From Mucilaginibacter arboris (GTDB lineage Bacteria; Bacteroidota; Bacteroidia; Sphingobacteriales; Sphingobacteriaceae), in NCBI RefSeq assembly GCF_009754915.1, contig NZ_WPIK01000023.1, positions 1-37,647 on the forward strand: a stretch of 37,647 nt of DNA, written 5' to 3'. Under the pieces are notes generated by a model. That model was not told the origin of the DNA, ran no database searches, and worked only from the letters and a program-made list of their open reading frames with translations. This document shows, piece after piece, positions 22,511 to 31,504 of this stretch; the stretch's first letter is position 1; every line of letters starts with the position of its first letter. The position numbers were made by a program, and so were the translations under genes.

Positions 22511-23356
22511 TCACTTTAATAACAATACCGGTACAGACGATTTTACAGTTAACTTTTCGGTGGTATTGCTATGCAGGATAGATTGAAAAAAGCTATGCTT
22601 TTTAGGCAAGGCTATAATCATTTGTGCCCCGTGTTCGCTGGCAAAATCAACAATTCCCTGAATGGTATTGGCATGGTTAATAAAAAAGTATTTTGGATGG
22701 TACGGCTCCAGCATTTCATGCAAAGCAGATTCTTCTGCTAACATTTTCGGGTCCTGCCGTACGTGCAAACTCTTCGTATCTACATTTACTACCAATAATT
22801 CAGCATTTATCAGGTCCCATACTTTTTTTAATTTATGCTGAGGGATTGCTTCTGTCACCTTTTTAAAATCACAGGCCAACACAACCGTTTTTAAAGGCTG
22901 AGAAACTGCTTTTTCCGGGACTACCAAAACCGGTGCCGGGCTAATCTTCGAAATCTGAATAATATTATGGCCAACCTGCGTGTATTCACCTTTATTATTG
23001 TTGCTGCACAAAACCAATAAGTCAATAACGGTTTTTTCCTGCATCTCTAAAACGGCACGCAACAAAGGCAGGTGGCTTAAATGGACTTTCACCTCTACGC
23101 CTTCATTTACAATTGCCTGCAACTCTGCTTTTATATCATTCAGTTCTTTTAATTTTAAACGGCTGGTTTCCTCAATATCCTCCTCTGTAAGTTGTACAAA
23201 TTCTGTTGAAGGAAGCACGTTTTCAAAAGGCGAAACATAATAAGCATGCAGTAAAATTAAACGGGTTACACTTGTTTGCTTACTTAAAGTAGCAGCATAA
23301 TGTGCGGCAGCAACAGAAGAAGCCGAAAAATCTGTAGGGATAAGGTAAGTTCTCAT
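22511..23356 (-). CDS. Universal stress protein, two-domain
   Basis: 281 residues, two UspA domains in tandem. Domain 1 starts MRTYLIPTDFSASSVAAAHY (residues 1-145), domain 2 starts LKTVVLACDFKKVTEA (about 154-281). The ATP-binding GxxGx9G(S/T) loop is not well kept in either, so nucleotide binding is uncertain. The layout is common in Bacteroidota stress responses. Transcribed alone, divergent from the alcohol dehydrogenase gene. Confidence 0.88.
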   Translation of the reverse strand: MRTYLIPTDFSASSVAAAHYAATLSKQTSVTRLILLHAYYVSPFENVLPSTEFVQLTEEDIEETSRLKLKELNDIKAELQAIVNEGVEVKVHLSHLPLLRAVLEMQEKTVIDLLVLCSNNNKGEYTQVGHNIIQISKISPAPVLVVPEKAVSQPLKTVVLACDFKKVTEAIPQHKLKKVWDLINAELLVVNVDTKSLHVRQDPKMLAEESALHEMLEPYHPKYFFINHANTIQGIVDFASEHGAQMIIALPKKHSFFQSILHSNTTEKLTVKSSVPVLLLK

Positions 23357-23617
23357 ACGGTTAGTGTAAGGTAAATAATAAATGGATAACGCTTTAAAAT
23401 ACCTGTTTGATTTACAAATACCTGTTTAAACTTTTACTGCAGATGGTTTTTAAGCAGTAAAAGGCATGGCTATGATTTATTAGAACAAGTATGCCAAATA
23501 TAAAAAATAAGGAAAGTGCGGGAAATGCTGCCAAAAATTATTTAACCGGGAGAAACCTATTCTTTGTGCAAATGCCATTCAACATTCAATTAACTAATAA
23601 ATTTCTTTTTTTCAAAG

Positions 23618-23655
23618 AGTTAGCAATATTTTAATGATAAAAATATTTGCTAACT
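23618..23655. repeat. Inverted repeat, 15-16 bp arms
   Basis: AGTTAGCAATATTTT and AAAATATTTGCTAACT pair with one bulged base and a short loop. It has no T-run after it. Possible operator or small RNA in the divergent promoter region. Confidence 0.6.
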
Positions 23656-23765
23656 ATACAATTTCAATAAAGGTAATATTAACAACCTGATGCCTTTTTT
23701 AGCCCTGTAAATTTGGTGCTTACTACCTCAACCCCTGATAATTTAAAAAGCCCGGTCTTTAATGA

Positions 23766-23788
23766 TTTTACTGCTATAAAAGAAGCAT
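23766..23788 (-). repeat. Dispersed repeat copy 22
   Basis: TTTTACTGCTATAAAAGAAG then CAT, in the region upstream of the dehydrogenase gene. Confidence 0.7.
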
Positions 23789-23901
23789 CTATGCTGCATT
23801 CAAGCTTCTTAATTCTAATATAATTTGTTTTTTAAACAACTGCCTTTGCAATGGGTTGTACTACTAATTAACCGAGATAATAAGAAATTAAAAAACACTG
23901 T

Positions 23902-25056
23902 ATGTTAGCAATGAATTACCGCGGGCCCAGAAGAGTCCGGGCAGACCATAAACCATTACCCGAAATACTGCATCCAGAAGATGCTATTGTCCGCGTTACA
24001 CGTTCCTGCATTTGCGGTTCCGATTTGCACTTATACCACGGATTAGTGCCGGATACAAGAGTTGGGATGACTTTCGGCCACGAATTTATTGGTGTGGTGG
24101 AAGATATAGGCTCATCGGTACAAAAATTAAAGGTTGGCGATAACGTTATCGTCCCTTTTAATGTGGCCTGTGGCAAATGTGCTTTTTGCAAACAGGAACT
24201 ATATGGCAATTGCCACGAATCCAATCCGCAGGCAACTGCAGTCGGTGCTATTTTTGGTTATTCCCATACTGCCGGCGGATACGATGGCGGACAGGCTGAA
24301 TATGTTCGCGTTCCTTACGCTGATGTTGGCCCAACAGTTATCCCGGAATGGATGGACCATGATGATGCTGTTTTATTAACAGACGTTGTTCCTACAGGTT
24401 ATCAGGCCGCAGAAATGGGCGGTATTAAAACAGGAGATACCGTTATTGTTTTTGGCGCCGGACCAATAGGTATATTGGCTGCAAAATGCGCCTGGCTTTT
24501 TGGTGCAGGCCGTGTTATTGTAATCGATCATGTAGATTACCGACTGGAGTTTGTTAAAAAATATGCGCAATGCGAGGTTTATAATTTTAAGGAGATGGAA
24601 GACCCGGTTTTGTTTTTGAAGAAAATAACAGACTGGTACGGGGCTGATGTTTGTATTGATGCCGTTGGCGCTGATGCTTCGGGCGATGCTTTACAAACTA
24701 TTACTGGTAAAAAACTGCTTTTACAGGCCGGTTCTGCTACGGCACTTCATTGGGCTATTAACTCGGTAAAAAAAGGCGGAATTGTTTCTGTTGTCGGCGT
24801 TTATGGCCCTACAGATAACCTGGTCCCGATAGGTAATGTGCTTAACAAAGGCCTTACCATTCGCGCAAATCAGGCTTCTGTTAAACGTTTATTGCCAAGG
24901 TTGATTGATCATATCCAGGCCGGCCGTTTAAACCCAAAAGGAATTATTACACACAAAGTACCTTTAGAAGAAGTAGCTGATGCCTATCATATTTTTTCAT
25001 CAAAGCTGGATAATTGCATTAAAACAGTTCTTATTCCACCATCTGCCAAAAAATAA
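23902..25056 (+). CDS. Zinc-dependent alcohol dehydrogenase
   Basis: 384 residues, medium-chain zinc type (glutathione-independent formaldehyde / threonine dehydrogenase-like). Catalytic zinc: Cys in CICGSDLHLY (about 36) and His in GHEFIG (about 60). Structural zinc: four Cys in CGKCAFCKQELYGNC (about 91-105). NAD-binding Rossmann motif FGAGPIGILAAKCA at about 190-203. It oxidises alcohols or hemiacetals; the exact substrate is unknown. The next gene starts 8 bases downstream and is probably in the same operon. Confidence 0.92.
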   Translation: MLAMNYRGPRRVRADHKPLPEILHPEDAIVRVTRSCICGSDLHLYHGLVPDTRVGMTFGHEFIGVVEDIGSSVQKLKVGDNVIVPFNVACGKCAFCKQELYGNCHESNPQATAVGAIFGYSHTAGGYDGGQAEYVRVPYADVGPTVIPEWMDHDDAVLLTDVVPTGYQAAEMGGIKTGDTVIVFGAGPIGILAAKCAWLFGAGRVIVIDHVDYRLEFVKKYAQCEVYNFKEMEDPVLFLKKITDWYGADVCIDAVGADASGDALQTITGKKLLLQAGSATALHWAINSVKKGGIVSVVGVYGPTDNLVPIGNVLNKGLTIRANQASVKRLLPRLIDHIQAGRLNPKGIITHKVPLEEVADAYHIFSSKLDNCIKTVLIPPSAKK

Positions 25057-25064
25057 ATTTTATC

Positions 25065-25559
25065 ATGGAAAACACAACGAACGATTACTCGCATATTATT
25101 GGCTGGGGCTTTGATGCTGATCCTACAAACGAGCCTACCCACCCGATGAAAAAATACACAGGAGACGACCACAAGCGCCTGAACTATGAAAGATCTGTAC
25201 AGCAGCCGCTCACAGTCGAAATCCTTCATTCTAACGAAAGGCCTAATATAACCGCAGTTTTTGGTACTTCTACACCGCCATCTGGTTTAAGCGGTTCTAT
25301 CCGCCGCTATGCTTTTAAACACAGCGAAAACGAATACCTGCACTGGCTGCCATTATTGCTGGCCGACAGGGTTAACGTAGTAGAAGGTATTGTAGATGAC
25401 CTGAAACGCGGCCACATCCCAAACATATTTGCAGAAAAAGGATGGAAAGCCAAGTGGAAACACAACCCGAAAGGGCTTGCGCTTAAAGTTGCTACCGGTG
25501 TAGCTTTAACCGCACTTGTTTTCTTTAGGCCTAAAAAAAGTAAAGCAAAAAAAGCTTAA
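25065..25559 (+). CDS. Unknown protein cotranscribed with dehydrogenase
   Basis: 164 residues, no family recognised. It begins SHIIGWGFDADPTNEPTHPM and has a DRVNVVEGIVDDLKRGHIPN stretch in the middle. Near the C-terminus lies a short hydrophobic segment (ALKVATGVALTALVFF) followed by a basic tail (RPKKSKAKKA), which suggests tail anchoring in the membrane. Starting 8 bases after the alcohol dehydrogenase, it is likely coexpressed; a stress-linked role is a guess. Confidence 0.7.
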   Translation: MENTTNDYSHIIGWGFDADPTNEPTHPMKKYTGDDHKRLNYERSVQQPLTVEILHSNERPNITAVFGTSTPPSGLSGSIRRYAFKHSENEYLHWLPLLLADRVNVVEGIVDDLKRGHIPNIFAEKGWKAKWKHNPKGLALKVATGVALTALVFFRPKKSKAKKA

Positions 25560-25724
25560 CATAACAATAGTTTTGTTTATTTCCTGCCGTTCAAAACGTA
25601 TTGTTGTGAACGCCAGGTTTTTTATTTGTGGCCTGTTGCTTTTTAAACTATTGCTGCTTTTATAAAATAATATAGTAGCTTCAGGCAAAAACATCAGGTA
25701 AAGTGTATTCATCATTCGATAGTT

Positions 25725-25847
25725 ATGGCACCAACATCAGCAATCATGGTAACAAAGAAATTGCTAACCATTCGCGGGCTTAAAGTTGATACATTCTCAA
25801 AAGGAGAAACGTTTAAAATTTCGGATGTTAATCAGCGGCACAAATAA
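25725..25847 (+). CDS. Small hypothetical protein
   Basis: 40 residues (MAPTSAIMVTKKLLTIRGLK then VDTFSKGETFKISDVNQRHK). Basic, with no membrane segment. It lies alone between two longer genes, and composition favours real coding or a remnant of a small protein. I do not recognise it. Confidence 0.35.
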   Translation: MAPTSAIMVTKKLLTIRGLKVDTFSKGETFKISDVNQRHK

Positions 25848-25893
25848 AAATGATTACTGTTTAACTATTTTAAGCGGATATATTTAAAAATAA

Positions 25894-25953
25894 ATGCTTC
25901 TTTTAGCAGGTAAAAAACTAAGCCCGTACATTTTTACCTGCTAAAAGAAGCAT
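25894..25953. repeat. Dispersed repeat copies 23 and 24, perfect 23-bp inverted pair
   Basis: Two copies face each other (25894-25916 and 25931-25953) and are exact complements over all 23 positions, including the variable core AGCAGG / CCTGCT, with a 14-base loop. This is the strongest hairpin in the window. It follows the small gene at 25725. Confidence 0.9.
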
Positions 25954-26037
25954 CAGCAAATAAAAACAGATAAGCCTTTAAACCTGCTGCTTTACACCCG
26001 GTTTTTGATTAAAACACCTTTATTAACCATAAAGGGT

Positions 26038-26060
26038 ATACTTCTTTTATCTGATAAAAA
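26038..26060 (+). repeat. Dispersed repeat copy 25
   Basis: ATACTTCTTTTATCTGATAA then AAA, upstream of the TlpA-like gene. Confidence 0.75.
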
Positions 26061-26180
26061 TTGAGGTTGAATCAAAGCTCCTAATCAGGATAATACAAAT
26101 ATCTCCATAAAAAAATTTTCTGATTATTACTTGTTTTGATAAACAATATCGTTATTATTGTAAAACCTAAAAAATTAGTT

Positions 26181-27725
26181 ATGAAAGGCGTAATCTCGGT
26201 ATTGCTTTTTATCAGCATGTTTACTTTTAAGGCACCAGCACAAAATAAACCTCCCCTCGCCCCTTCCCCAACAATCCAAAGTAATAAATTAAAAGCCAAA
26301 GTAGAAGCTAATCCTTCAAACCTGGAAACTCACCGTGCTTTTATTAATTCCTTTAAAATGGACGCTAAGTTTGATAATCCTGAAATGGAAATGCAGTACA
26401 AAATTTGGATAAAGCAGTTTCCAAAAGAGTATGCAATTCCTTTTGCTATTGGAGAATATTATGTACACAAAGAAATCCCTAAAGCTGCACCTTATCTGCT
26501 TCAGGCAAGCATTTTAAAACCTGACAATGCAGAAGTGTGGGACCTTCTTGCTAATGATGCACTTTTTACAAACAACAATGCAATGCGGCAAAATTATTTA
26601 AATAAAGCTGTTCGATATGCCCCCAATAATGCAGATTATGCTTTTTATTATGCAAACTCGTTTAAAGATACTGATCCGGGGCGTTATGACTCCTTATCTT
26701 TAGAAGTAGCCAGGCGTTTTCCAGAAAGCGAGAGAGGTGTACAAGCCTTATACTGGTTAGCTTCTAATACAGCCCTATCAGCAGAAAAAATTGCTTACTA
26801 TAAACAAATTTATAATAGAAAATCCAATCAACTTTCGGACTGGTATTTAAATGGTACAATCGAATATTTTGATCTTTTGCTACAAATCAATCCTGAACAA
26901 GCTTTTGATTTCGGACTAACTATGATATTAGAAGGTAAAAGAAACCGTAACTTATGGAAAGACAGGGTTAAAGTAGCAGATACCTTTTTAAAAGCAAGAA
27001 AATTTTTAGCAGAGAACGACCCAAAACAGGCATTAGCCTTATTAAATCAAGTAGATTTAGGAAATGTAACACTCGGCAGTTATATCATCGATGCAAAAGA
27101 ATCTTTGGCACTTTTTAAAGCAGAAGCTGCCGATGCTGCAAAACAAACCAGAGTAGCTTTTGATACACTTGCTGTGTTGTATAGTAAAGAACCAACAGAT
27201 GGTTTACATGCAGCAATTTATAAATACGGCAGCAAGTTAGGAATGGATAGCAATAGTGTTGCAAAAACTATCTGGAAAATCAGGGACAGTAAGGCGAAAC
27301 AGGCAGCTGATTTCTCCCTTCAAAATTATTTGTCAGGAGGAAAATCTACATTATCAGATTTCCGCGGCAAAGTAATCTTATTAACTTACTGGTTCCCGGG
27401 TTGCGAACCTTGCCGGGCCGAATTTCCACACTTTGAATCCGTTCTTAAAAACTTCAACAAAGATAAAGTTGCTTACCTGGGTTTAAACCTTTTTCCTTCG
27501 CAAAATGAATTTGTGCTGCCATTTTTAAAAGAAACTGGTTATACTTTTACGCCATTACAGGATGACCAGGGCAAAGCAAAAGGAAATTTAGAAGCATCCG
27601 GAGCGCCAACAAATTATTTAATAGATCAGAAAGGCCGTATTGTATTTTCAGGTTTTAAAATTGATGCCGAAAATGAAAAAACACTTGAACTAATGATCCG
27701 AGAAACATTGGCAGCAAAAGATTAA
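26181..27725 (+). CDS. Secreted TPR protein with TlpA-like thioredoxin domain
   Basis: 514 residues from the ATG at 26181; a 15-residue longer frame from 26136 spoils the signal peptide. Signal peptide: MKGVISVLLFISMFTFKAPA. Residues about 25-360 are helical repeats of TPR type (for example PYLLQASILKPDNAEVWDLL). The C-terminal part (about 375-514) is a thioredoxin fold with the active site CEPC in TYWFPGCEPCRAEFPHFES and the cis-Pro region ASGAPTNYLIDQKGRIVF. It is a periplasmic thiol-disulfide oxidoreductase of the TlpA/AhpC-TSA type; the partner is unknown. Confidence 0.88.
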   Translation: MKGVISVLLFISMFTFKAPAQNKPPLAPSPTIQSNKLKAKVEANPSNLETHRAFINSFKMDAKFDNPEMEMQYKIWIKQFPKEYAIPFAIGEYYVHKEIPKAAPYLLQASILKPDNAEVWDLLANDALFTNNNAMRQNYLNKAVRYAPNNADYAFYYANSFKDTDPGRYDSLSLEVARRFPESERGVQALYWLASNTALSAEKIAYYKQIYNRKSNQLSDWYLNGTIEYFDLLLQINPEQAFDFGLTMILEGKRNRNLWKDRVKVADTFLKARKFLAENDPKQALALLNQVDLGNVTLGSYIIDAKESLALFKAEAADAAKQTRVAFDTLAVLYSKEPTDGLHAAIYKYGSKLGMDSNSVAKTIWKIRDSKAKQAADFSLQNYLSGGKSTLSDFRGKVILLTYWFPGCEPCRAEFPHFESVLKNFNKDKVAYLGLNLFPSQNEFVLPFLKETGYTFTPLQDDQGKAKGNLEASGAPTNYLIDQKGRIVFSGFKIDAENEKTLELMIRETLAAKD

Positions 27726-27817
27726 AGAAAAGCTAATGCTACTTTCATTTTTTCCTGGCTGATTAGATTGTTTTAATTCTGATAGGTTCAACGCTTGCTT
27801 GCCATTTCAAAATTTAA

Positions 27818-28714
27818 TTACTTTTGGTTATAAACCATAGCAAATTCTTTTGCAAAATCTGCCAGCTTTACTTTCCCCATTACTGCCGGCCTGTTGCGGT
27901 AGTAATCTTCTGTTAACAGGCCACTATACTGGCTTGCAAACATTTCGACTAAACCAGCAGCAATGGCTGGGTTCATCCCGGCCGCTTCCAAACCGCTTTG
28001 CATCTGTTCGTTAGAAATGAGTACCCATTTTAAATCCGGTTTACCAATAGCTTCACCTAAAACGCTTGCTGTTTCGTGGCCTGTCAGTTCATCGCTTGCC
28101 ACATACCGCACTTTTTTACCTGTCATTGGTGTTTCCAGTTCTTCCGCAACTGCAGCAGCAATATCAATTGGAGAAACCCATATCAGCTTTTCATCTGCCC
28201 CATAATTAGCTGCAATCATGCCGGTGTTTTTTATCACCGGTAAAAAGCTGTACAAATTGTAATAGAAACCAACAGGGCGCATAAAAGTAATGGCCACATC
28301 AGAAAGCTTGTTCATAATACCTTCTCCGTCATGATGGCCGATAATAATACCTGAACCTTTTTCTAAATGCGCGCCAACGCTGCTTAAGTAAACTACACGC
28401 TTTACACCAGTCTGAAGGATAGCTTGCGCATAATTATTGGCAATTTTGTGATAGTGCCCCACCAAATCAATATTGGGGTCAAAGTAGTTGTTTGGCGGGA
28501 CCATGCAATAAACGGCATTTGCGCCGGTAAAAGTAGTTGTAAGAAAATCAAGGTCTTCCAACGAGCCAATGGCAGCCTTAGCACCTAAGGCTTCAATGTC
28601 TTTTTGCTTTTCGGAATTGCTGCTGATTACCGTAACTACGTGCCCCTTTCCTACTAACTCTTTAGTGAGTGGCTTGCTGATGTGCCCTAACGAACCTGTT
28701 ACTATAATTTTCAT
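27818..28714 (-). CDS. NmrA-like NAD(P)-binding reductase
   Basis: 298 residues, atypical short-chain reductase of the NmrA group (similar to NAD(P)H:quinone reductase YtfG). Cofactor motif GSLGHISKPLTKELVGKG at residues 7-24; core KRVVYLSSVGAHLEKGSG and ITFMRPVGFYYNLYSFLP. The usual YxxxK pair is not visible, as in NmrA proteins, which may sense NADP or reduce quinones. Transcribed alone. Confidence 0.88.
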   Translation of the reverse strand: MKIIVTGSLGHISKPLTKELVGKGHVVTVISSNSEKQKDIEALGAKAAIGSLEDLDFLTTTFTGANAVYCMVPPNNYFDPNIDLVGHYHKIANNYAQAILQTGVKRVVYLSSVGAHLEKGSGIIIGHHDGEGIMNKLSDVAITFMRPVGFYYNLYSFLPVIKNTGMIAANYGADEKLIWVSPIDIAAAVAEELETPMTGKKVRYVASDELTGHETASVLGEAIGKPDLKWVLISNEQMQSGLEAAGMNPAIAAGLVEMFASQYSGLLTEDYYRNRPAVMGKVKLADFAKEFAMVYNQK

Positions 28715-28852
28715 TTTCTCTTGTGTTTGATGTTGTAAAACGCTGTATCTATTCAGAAAAATATGTAGTCGAACCTACTATTGTTATAGACTAAAATAAG
28801 GTTGCCTAAAATGACTGCAAATAAGGGCAAGTTTAAATTTTAATTATTTTTG

Positions 28853-28875
28853 ATGCTTCTTTTATCGGGTAAAAA
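28853..28875 (+). repeat. Dispersed repeat copy 26
   Basis: ATGCTTCTTTTATCGGGTAA then AAA, upstream of the NmrA gene. Confidence 0.8.
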
Positions 28876-29239
28876 ACATGCTGGTTTGGGTTTGTAATTT
28901 CATCCCTTAAGTTATTAATTTTTAAATTCATCTTATACAAATCTAAAACATAGAATTTAAGTAAAAAGCAAGAATACAGGGTCAGTTTTCTTAAAGTTAC
29001 TTTTGAGGTTAAAACCTTATTACTGTTGGAACTCTTAATTTCAAAGGTTGGATCACAACTACAGAGCAGTATTTTAGCTTTTATAAAATTAAACACGTTT
29101 ATTAAATGTAACGATATTAACTAAAAGCTTGTTAAATTACTAATCTATAATACTTAATTTTGATTGAAGCACTTTTCACGCTAACTCTTTGCGGCAAATG
29201 CTTGTTACCTGGTAATCTTTTACCAGAAAGCTTTTTGCA

Positions 29240-29262
29240 ATGCTTCTTTTACCGGCATAAAA
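29240..29262 (+). repeat. Dispersed repeat copy 27
   Basis: ATGCTTCTTTTACCGGCATA then AAA; same CCGG core as copy 28 facing it 175 bases away. Confidence 0.8.
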
Positions 29263-29311
29263 TTAACTGCCCTCTGCAAAATAGCTATAAATTTATTAAA
29301 ACAACTGATCT

Positions 29312-29470
29312 TTAAGCTAATAAAGAGTGTTCGGGGTTGCTATCGAAGCCCTGATAGAAAATGCGGTAAATAATACAATCATTATATACAGTACCTTTTA
29401 TCGCTAAATTTTTGATTTCTACCCGGTCAATGTTAATTTTTTGCCGGTAAAAGAAGCATTGCTTAGCTTT
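29312..29470 (-). pseudogene. C-terminal remnant resembling HEPN-partner protein
   Basis: An open frame without a start ends at 29312 and reads KINIDRVEIKNLAIKG then TVYNDCIIYRIFYQGF and ends SNPEHSLLA. Its DCIIYRI block equals the end of the unknown protein at 6535. Beyond this there is no intact gene. Repeat copy 28 falls in the N-terminal part of the frame. Low confidence. Confidence 0.3.
29437..29459 (-). repeat. Dispersed repeat copy 28
   Basis: TTTTGCCGGTAAAAGAAGCA then T, 55 bases beyond the DUF4256 stop codon. Confidence 0.8.
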
Positions 29471-29514
29471 TATCTGGTTCATTTTGAGGCTTCTTCTTTG
29501 CTTCCCGTAACAAT

Positions 29515-30090
29515 TTAAACTCTTAGCAATCCACGGAACGCACGAGAGGCATAGTAAGATTGTGCGCCGTTGTGATAGAGAAAGACAGCATTATACCGAC
29601 GGTCACAAAAGAGGGCGCCGCCAAGTTTTCTAATATCAGCAGGTGTTTTCACCCAGCTCGATGTCTTGGTATCGAACTTTCCAAGTTTCTGCAACTCCCT
29701 GTATTGTTCTTCCGTTAATAGCTCAATACCCATAGTGGCCACCATGTCCACAGCATTATTTTCCGGTTTAAATTCTTTCCTTGCATCCAAAGCTTCACGG
29801 TCGTAACAAACATTTCTACGTCCTTTAGGGCTTTCTGCCGAACAATCATAAAAAATGTATTCGCCAGTGTTTTTATCATAACCAATAATATCCGGTTCAC
29901 CTCCAGTTCTTTCCATTTCATTAAGCGACCATAGTTTTTCTGGATGAGCTTCCAACTTTGCTTGCACTGTAGCCCAATCAATACCTTTATGGCGGTCCAG
30001 GTTTTTCTCGAAACGGGTTTTTAATATGCCCAGCAGTTCTTCATGTTGTTCTGGATACAACTCCTTTTTATTGCTATGGGCCTTGTTCAT
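29515..30090 (-). CDS. DUF4256 family protein
   Basis: 191 residues, typical length. Family features: ELLGILKTRFEKNLDRHKGI, then ATVQAKLEAHPEKLWSLNEM, ERTGGEPDIIG, YDCSAESPKGRRNVCYDREA and LGGALFCDRRYNAVFLYHNG near the end. The function of DUF4256 is not known; it is frequent in cassette-like or accessory settings. It is last of three minus-strand genes with short gaps (39 and 40 bases), probably one operon with the SRPBCC and YdeI-type genes. Confidence 0.85.
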   Translation of the reverse strand: MNKAHSNKKELYPEQHEELLGILKTRFEKNLDRHKGIDWATVQAKLEAHPEKLWSLNEMERTGGEPDIIGYDKNTGEYIFYDCSAESPKGRRNVCYDREALDARKEFKPENNAVDMVATMGIELLTEEQYRELQKLGKFDTKTSSWVKTPADIRKLGGALFCDRRYNAVFLYHNGAQSYYASRAFRGLLRV

Positions 30091-30129
30091 ATTTTTCTAT
30101 TCTTGCTAACCTATAAAACGGCGCGCAGC

Positions 30130-30588
30130 TTAACTTGTGGGTGCATCTGCAATTTCCGGCTCTACCAATCTCATTAATTTGTCTAATGATTCCTGCCAGC
30201 CTAGGTAACACATTTCTGTTGGAATAGCAGAAGGAATGCCTTCCTGTACAACTTTAAGTTCAGTACCGCAAATTACTTTGGTGAGCCAAACTGAAGTAAT
30301 CATTTCTCCAGGTAGATTGGGGTCATCGAAGATATCTGTGTGTTTAATAAATTTATTTTGCCTGATCTCCAAAAACTTTCCACCAAAGGAATGACTGTTG
30401 CCTGTAGAAAAATTGGTGAAAGACATTTTATAACTTCCCTCTATAAGAAAATCCATTTCATGAACGGTACATAAAAACCCGTACGGGGGGATCCAGGCTG
30501 CAAGGGCATTAGGTTCGGCAAAAGCACGAAATACTTTTTCCGGTTTTGCTTTAAGAACTCGGTGTAGTGTTACGCTGTTGGTTGTCAT
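30130..30588 (-). CDS. SRPBCC (AHSA1/START-like) protein
   Basis: 152 residues. It begins TNSVTLHRVLKAKPEKVFRA and FAEPNALAAWIPPYGFLC, the standard opening of AHSA1/Aha1-like ligand-binding domains, and ends with the C-terminal helix LGWQESLDKLMRLVEPEIA. Ligand and role unknown. It lies between YdeI-type and DUF4256 genes. Confidence 0.88.
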   Translation of the reverse strand: MTTNSVTLHRVLKAKPEKVFRAFAEPNALAAWIPPYGFLCTVHEMDFLIEGSYKMSFTNFSTGNSHSFGGKFLEIRQNKFIKHTDIFDDPNLPGEMITSVWLTKVICGTELKVVQEGIPSAIPTEMCYLGWQESLDKLMRLVEPEIADAPTS

Positions 30589-30628
30589 GATAGGTAAGTT
30601 TAAGTAATTGGTTTTCTAATCGAATTTA

Positions 30629-31222
30629 CTAATCATCTAATCCCTTTCCGTTAAGAATTTGCGGGATACATTTTTCGACCCTCGATTCCCGGGTTTTGGA
30701 TTGTTTCGGTGCAGAAAAATAAAGACTGTAAGCTCTTTGCCGTCCCGGTGTCAATGCATCAAAAGCAGTTTTCAAAGAATGGTTTTCAACTAATTTATTT
30801 TGAAATTCTTCCGGAAATATAAGTTCTGTGTTCTTTTTAAAATCAACTTTTAAACCTGCTTTTTCCACTTCGATGGCTTCATAAATGTAGGCTTTCAGGA
30901 TAGGTCCCATATCCACTATTTCCTTAACATTGGTAAACCGGACCTGGCGGGCCGACTGCACATTTTCCGTTTGCTGGATCAGAATACCACTGGGATCCTT
31001 TAAAAAAGCACCTTTAAAAAACAAAAATGCACAGTATTCTTTAAATACATGTATTACAACAATGTTCTTTTTCTGAAACGTGTAACAAGGACAACCCCAC
31101 TTTAATTCTTCATTCAGTCCGCAATCAAGAACGATCATTCTCAATTGTTCCAATTCTTCCTGCCAGTTTTTAGCTTTACTGAAATAAAAATCAACCTTAG
31201 GGTTCCTATTATTCATTGTCAT
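30629..31222 (-). CDS. YdeI-type DUF1801/OmdA family protein
   Basis: 197 residues. The N-terminal DUF1801 domain contains ELKWGCPCYTFQKKNIVVIH then FKEYCAFLFFKGAFLKDP; the C-terminal OmdA-like part has FPEEFQNKLVENHSLKTAFD and LTPGRQRAYSLYFSAPKQSK TRESRVEKCIP. Members are linked to envelope stress, function not established. First of three minus-strand genes. Attc-like element a lies just upstream (31303-31497), so this unit may itself be a cassette, but no matching element is seen after DUF4256. Confidence 0.85.
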   Translation of the reverse strand: MTMNNRNPKVDFYFSKAKNWQEELEQLRMIVLDCGLNEELKWGCPCYTFQKKNIVVIHVFKEYCAFLFFKGAFLKDPSGILIQQTENVQSARQVRFTNVKEIVDMGPILKAYIYEAIEVEKAGLKVDFKKNTELIFPEEFQNKLVENHSLKTAFDALTPGRQRAYSLYFSAPKQSKTRESRVEKCIPQILNGKGLDD

Positions 31223-31302
31223 AGTATGTTATTTTTATTTGTTCACTACATCTTGTAATTGGTTGTATGCCTTGTCGGTCCCGGCATTGGTTTAGCCTTG
31301 CT

Positions 31303-31497
31303 GCCAACGTTAAACCAATGGCGGAGAACTGGAATTTGAAATACGCCAGGCCAAAACCCAAAACTAAATTAATCTTAAAATATCGATGCTTCTTTTAGCA
31401 GCTAAATTATGATGTTACGCTGAAACCAAAGTAAGATAGTTAAACAAATGTTGATGTTTAATTCGTCGGCCAGTTTTTTACCAAACCAATGTTATGC
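31303..31497 (-). repeat. attC-like element a (195 bp)
   Basis: Arms GCCAACGTTAAACCAATGGC (31303 on) and GCCAGTTTTTTACCAAACC with AATGTTATGC at the right end. Complementary boxes: GAACTGG against CCAGTTTTTTACCA. The centre holds dispersed repeat copy 29. It follows the PIN remnant on the minus strand. Its right-end box (GTTATGC) differs from the other elements. Confidence 0.7.
31386..31408 (+). repeat. Dispersed repeat copy 29, in attC-like element a
   Basis: ATGCTTCTTTTAGCAGCTAA then ATT, preceded by TATCG; the same context as copies 30 and 31. Confidence 0.75.
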
Positions 31498-31504
31498 GTT
31501 CGTC

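Larger units (their letters stand above)
23357..23901. other. Intergenic region, 545 bp, with a hairpin
   Basis: Divergent space between the UspA gene and the dehydrogenase gene. It contains a strong hairpin at 23618-23655, dispersed repeat copy 22 at 23766 and a degenerate copy at about 23446-23467 (TTTTTAAGCAGTAAAAGGCAT). No open frame of interest was seen. Confidence 0.6.
28715..29311. other. Intergenic region without clear gene
   Basis: About 600 bases with repeat copies 26 and 27. The 87-codon frame at 28833-29096 (minus) ends in translated repeat sequence and is not considered a gene. Confidence 0.55.

Noticed and set aside
28833-29096. 87-codon open frame on the minus strand
   Set aside because: No domain, atypical composition, and its C-terminal part is translated repeat sequence (FYPIKEAS).
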